Shown one piece after another: positions 6,371-6,538 of a stretch of 6,538 nucleotides of DNA. The stretch lies in contig DUHU01000249.1 in the NCBI GenBank assembly GCA_013330765.1, positions 1-6,538 of the forward strand, written 5' to 3'. Position 1 is the stretch's first letter, and each line of letters begins with the position of its first letter. This stretch comes from Candidatus Poseidoniaceae archaeon. GTDB lineage: Archaea > Thermoplasmatota > Poseidoniia > Poseidoniales > Poseidoniaceae. The notes below the pieces were generated by a model. That model saw only the letters and a list, made by a program, of their open reading frames with translations. It was not told where the DNA came from and did not search any database. Made by a program: the position numbers and the translations under genes.

Positions 6371-6538
6371 TCACAAGAAATCCGCCAGCGACATTTGCCG
6401 TGCTCGGTCGTTGTTGAACAGGCTGTCCACAGAGGAAGCCAACCACTCGACGTTTTGGCGGGTGTAGGTGTCGACCCCGTACGTTTCCATGACGTGACGG
6501 GTCACTTCGATGTACTTCCGCACCGCGCCCTCCGACAC
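6371..6538 (-). CDS. Unrecognised protein, C-terminal fragment entering from the right edge
   Basis: The minus strand is open from the window edge to a TGA at 6371-6373, giving the last 55 residues of a protein whose start lies outside. The piece is helical and charged, containing VRKYIEVTRHVMETYGVDTY, then RQNVEWLASSVDSLFNND and ending MSLADFL. The composition is that of a soluble protein; no membrane helix or cysteine is present. The codon at the edge happens to be GTG, but nothing shows it is the start. I cannot name the family from 55 residues. Its stop touches the stop of the plus-strand gene with no base between them, so the two transcripts must overlap at their 3' ends. The call rests on the open frame, plausible protein composition and tight convergent packing. 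Confidence 0.65.
   Translation of the reverse strand: MSEGAVRKYIEVTRHVMETYGVDTYTRQNVEWLASSVDSLFNNDRARQMSLADFL

Noticed and set aside
6493..6504. GTGAC-GG-GTCAC palindrome near the right edge
   Set aside because: It lies inside coding sequence with a 2-base centre; the likeness to the 2456-2471 dyad is limited to five bases and is probably chance.
1..6538. Mobile element, CRISPR, defence or biosynthetic cluster signals
   Set aside because: No transposase or integrase motif, terminal repeat, spaced repeat array, nuclease or large modular enzyme is visible; two of the genes are housekeeping genes of the archaeal core.

Overview
The window reads as archaeal chromosome. Three conserved archaeal proteins carry that conclusion: the iron-sulfur large subunit of DNA primase (PriL), a DUF373 membrane protein, and an MptE-type (DUF115) 6-hydroxymethylpterin pyrophosphokinase. 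The DNA is clearly GC-rich. Start codons lack recognisable Shine-Dalgarno sequences, and a CxxC...CxxC zinc ribbon follows a Pro/Ala linker in one small protein. Together these suggest a marine euryarchaeon of the Poseidoniales (Marine Group II) / Thermoplasmatota type. That lineage assignment is an inference from style and gene content, not something the sequence proves.

Layout, left to right. The minus strand from 4903 down to the left edge carries five closely spaced genes pointing leftward: priL (3707-4903), DUF373 membrane protein (2513-3631), a polytopic membrane protein with many conserved-looking His/Asp/Glu residues (1225-2418), a 132-residue zinc-ribbon protein (801-1199), and an unrecognised protein that runs off the left edge (1-763). 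The largest gaps, 75 and 94 bases, flank the DUF373 gene. The 94-base gap holds a perfect 6-bp inverted repeat and a TATA-like box placed for a leaderless start, so transcription may restart there. On the plus strand, divergent from priL across only 36 bases, mptE (4940-5731) is followed 3 bases later by a small two-helix membrane protein (5735-6370). That gene meets, with no intergenic base, the 3' end of an unrecognised minus-strand gene entering from the right edge (6371-6538).

Functionally, priL and mptE are housekeeping genes (replication priming; pterin cofactor synthesis). The rest are membrane or small metal-binding proteins of unknown role. I see no mobile element, CRISPR array, tRNA, rRNA or defence cassette. 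The most interesting unexplained item is the multi-helix membrane protein at 1225-2418, with its possible intramembrane metal site, next to the zinc-ribbon gene. No stretch longer than 94 bases lacks a gene. Many long open frames opposite these genes are antisense shadows of GC-rich coding DNA.
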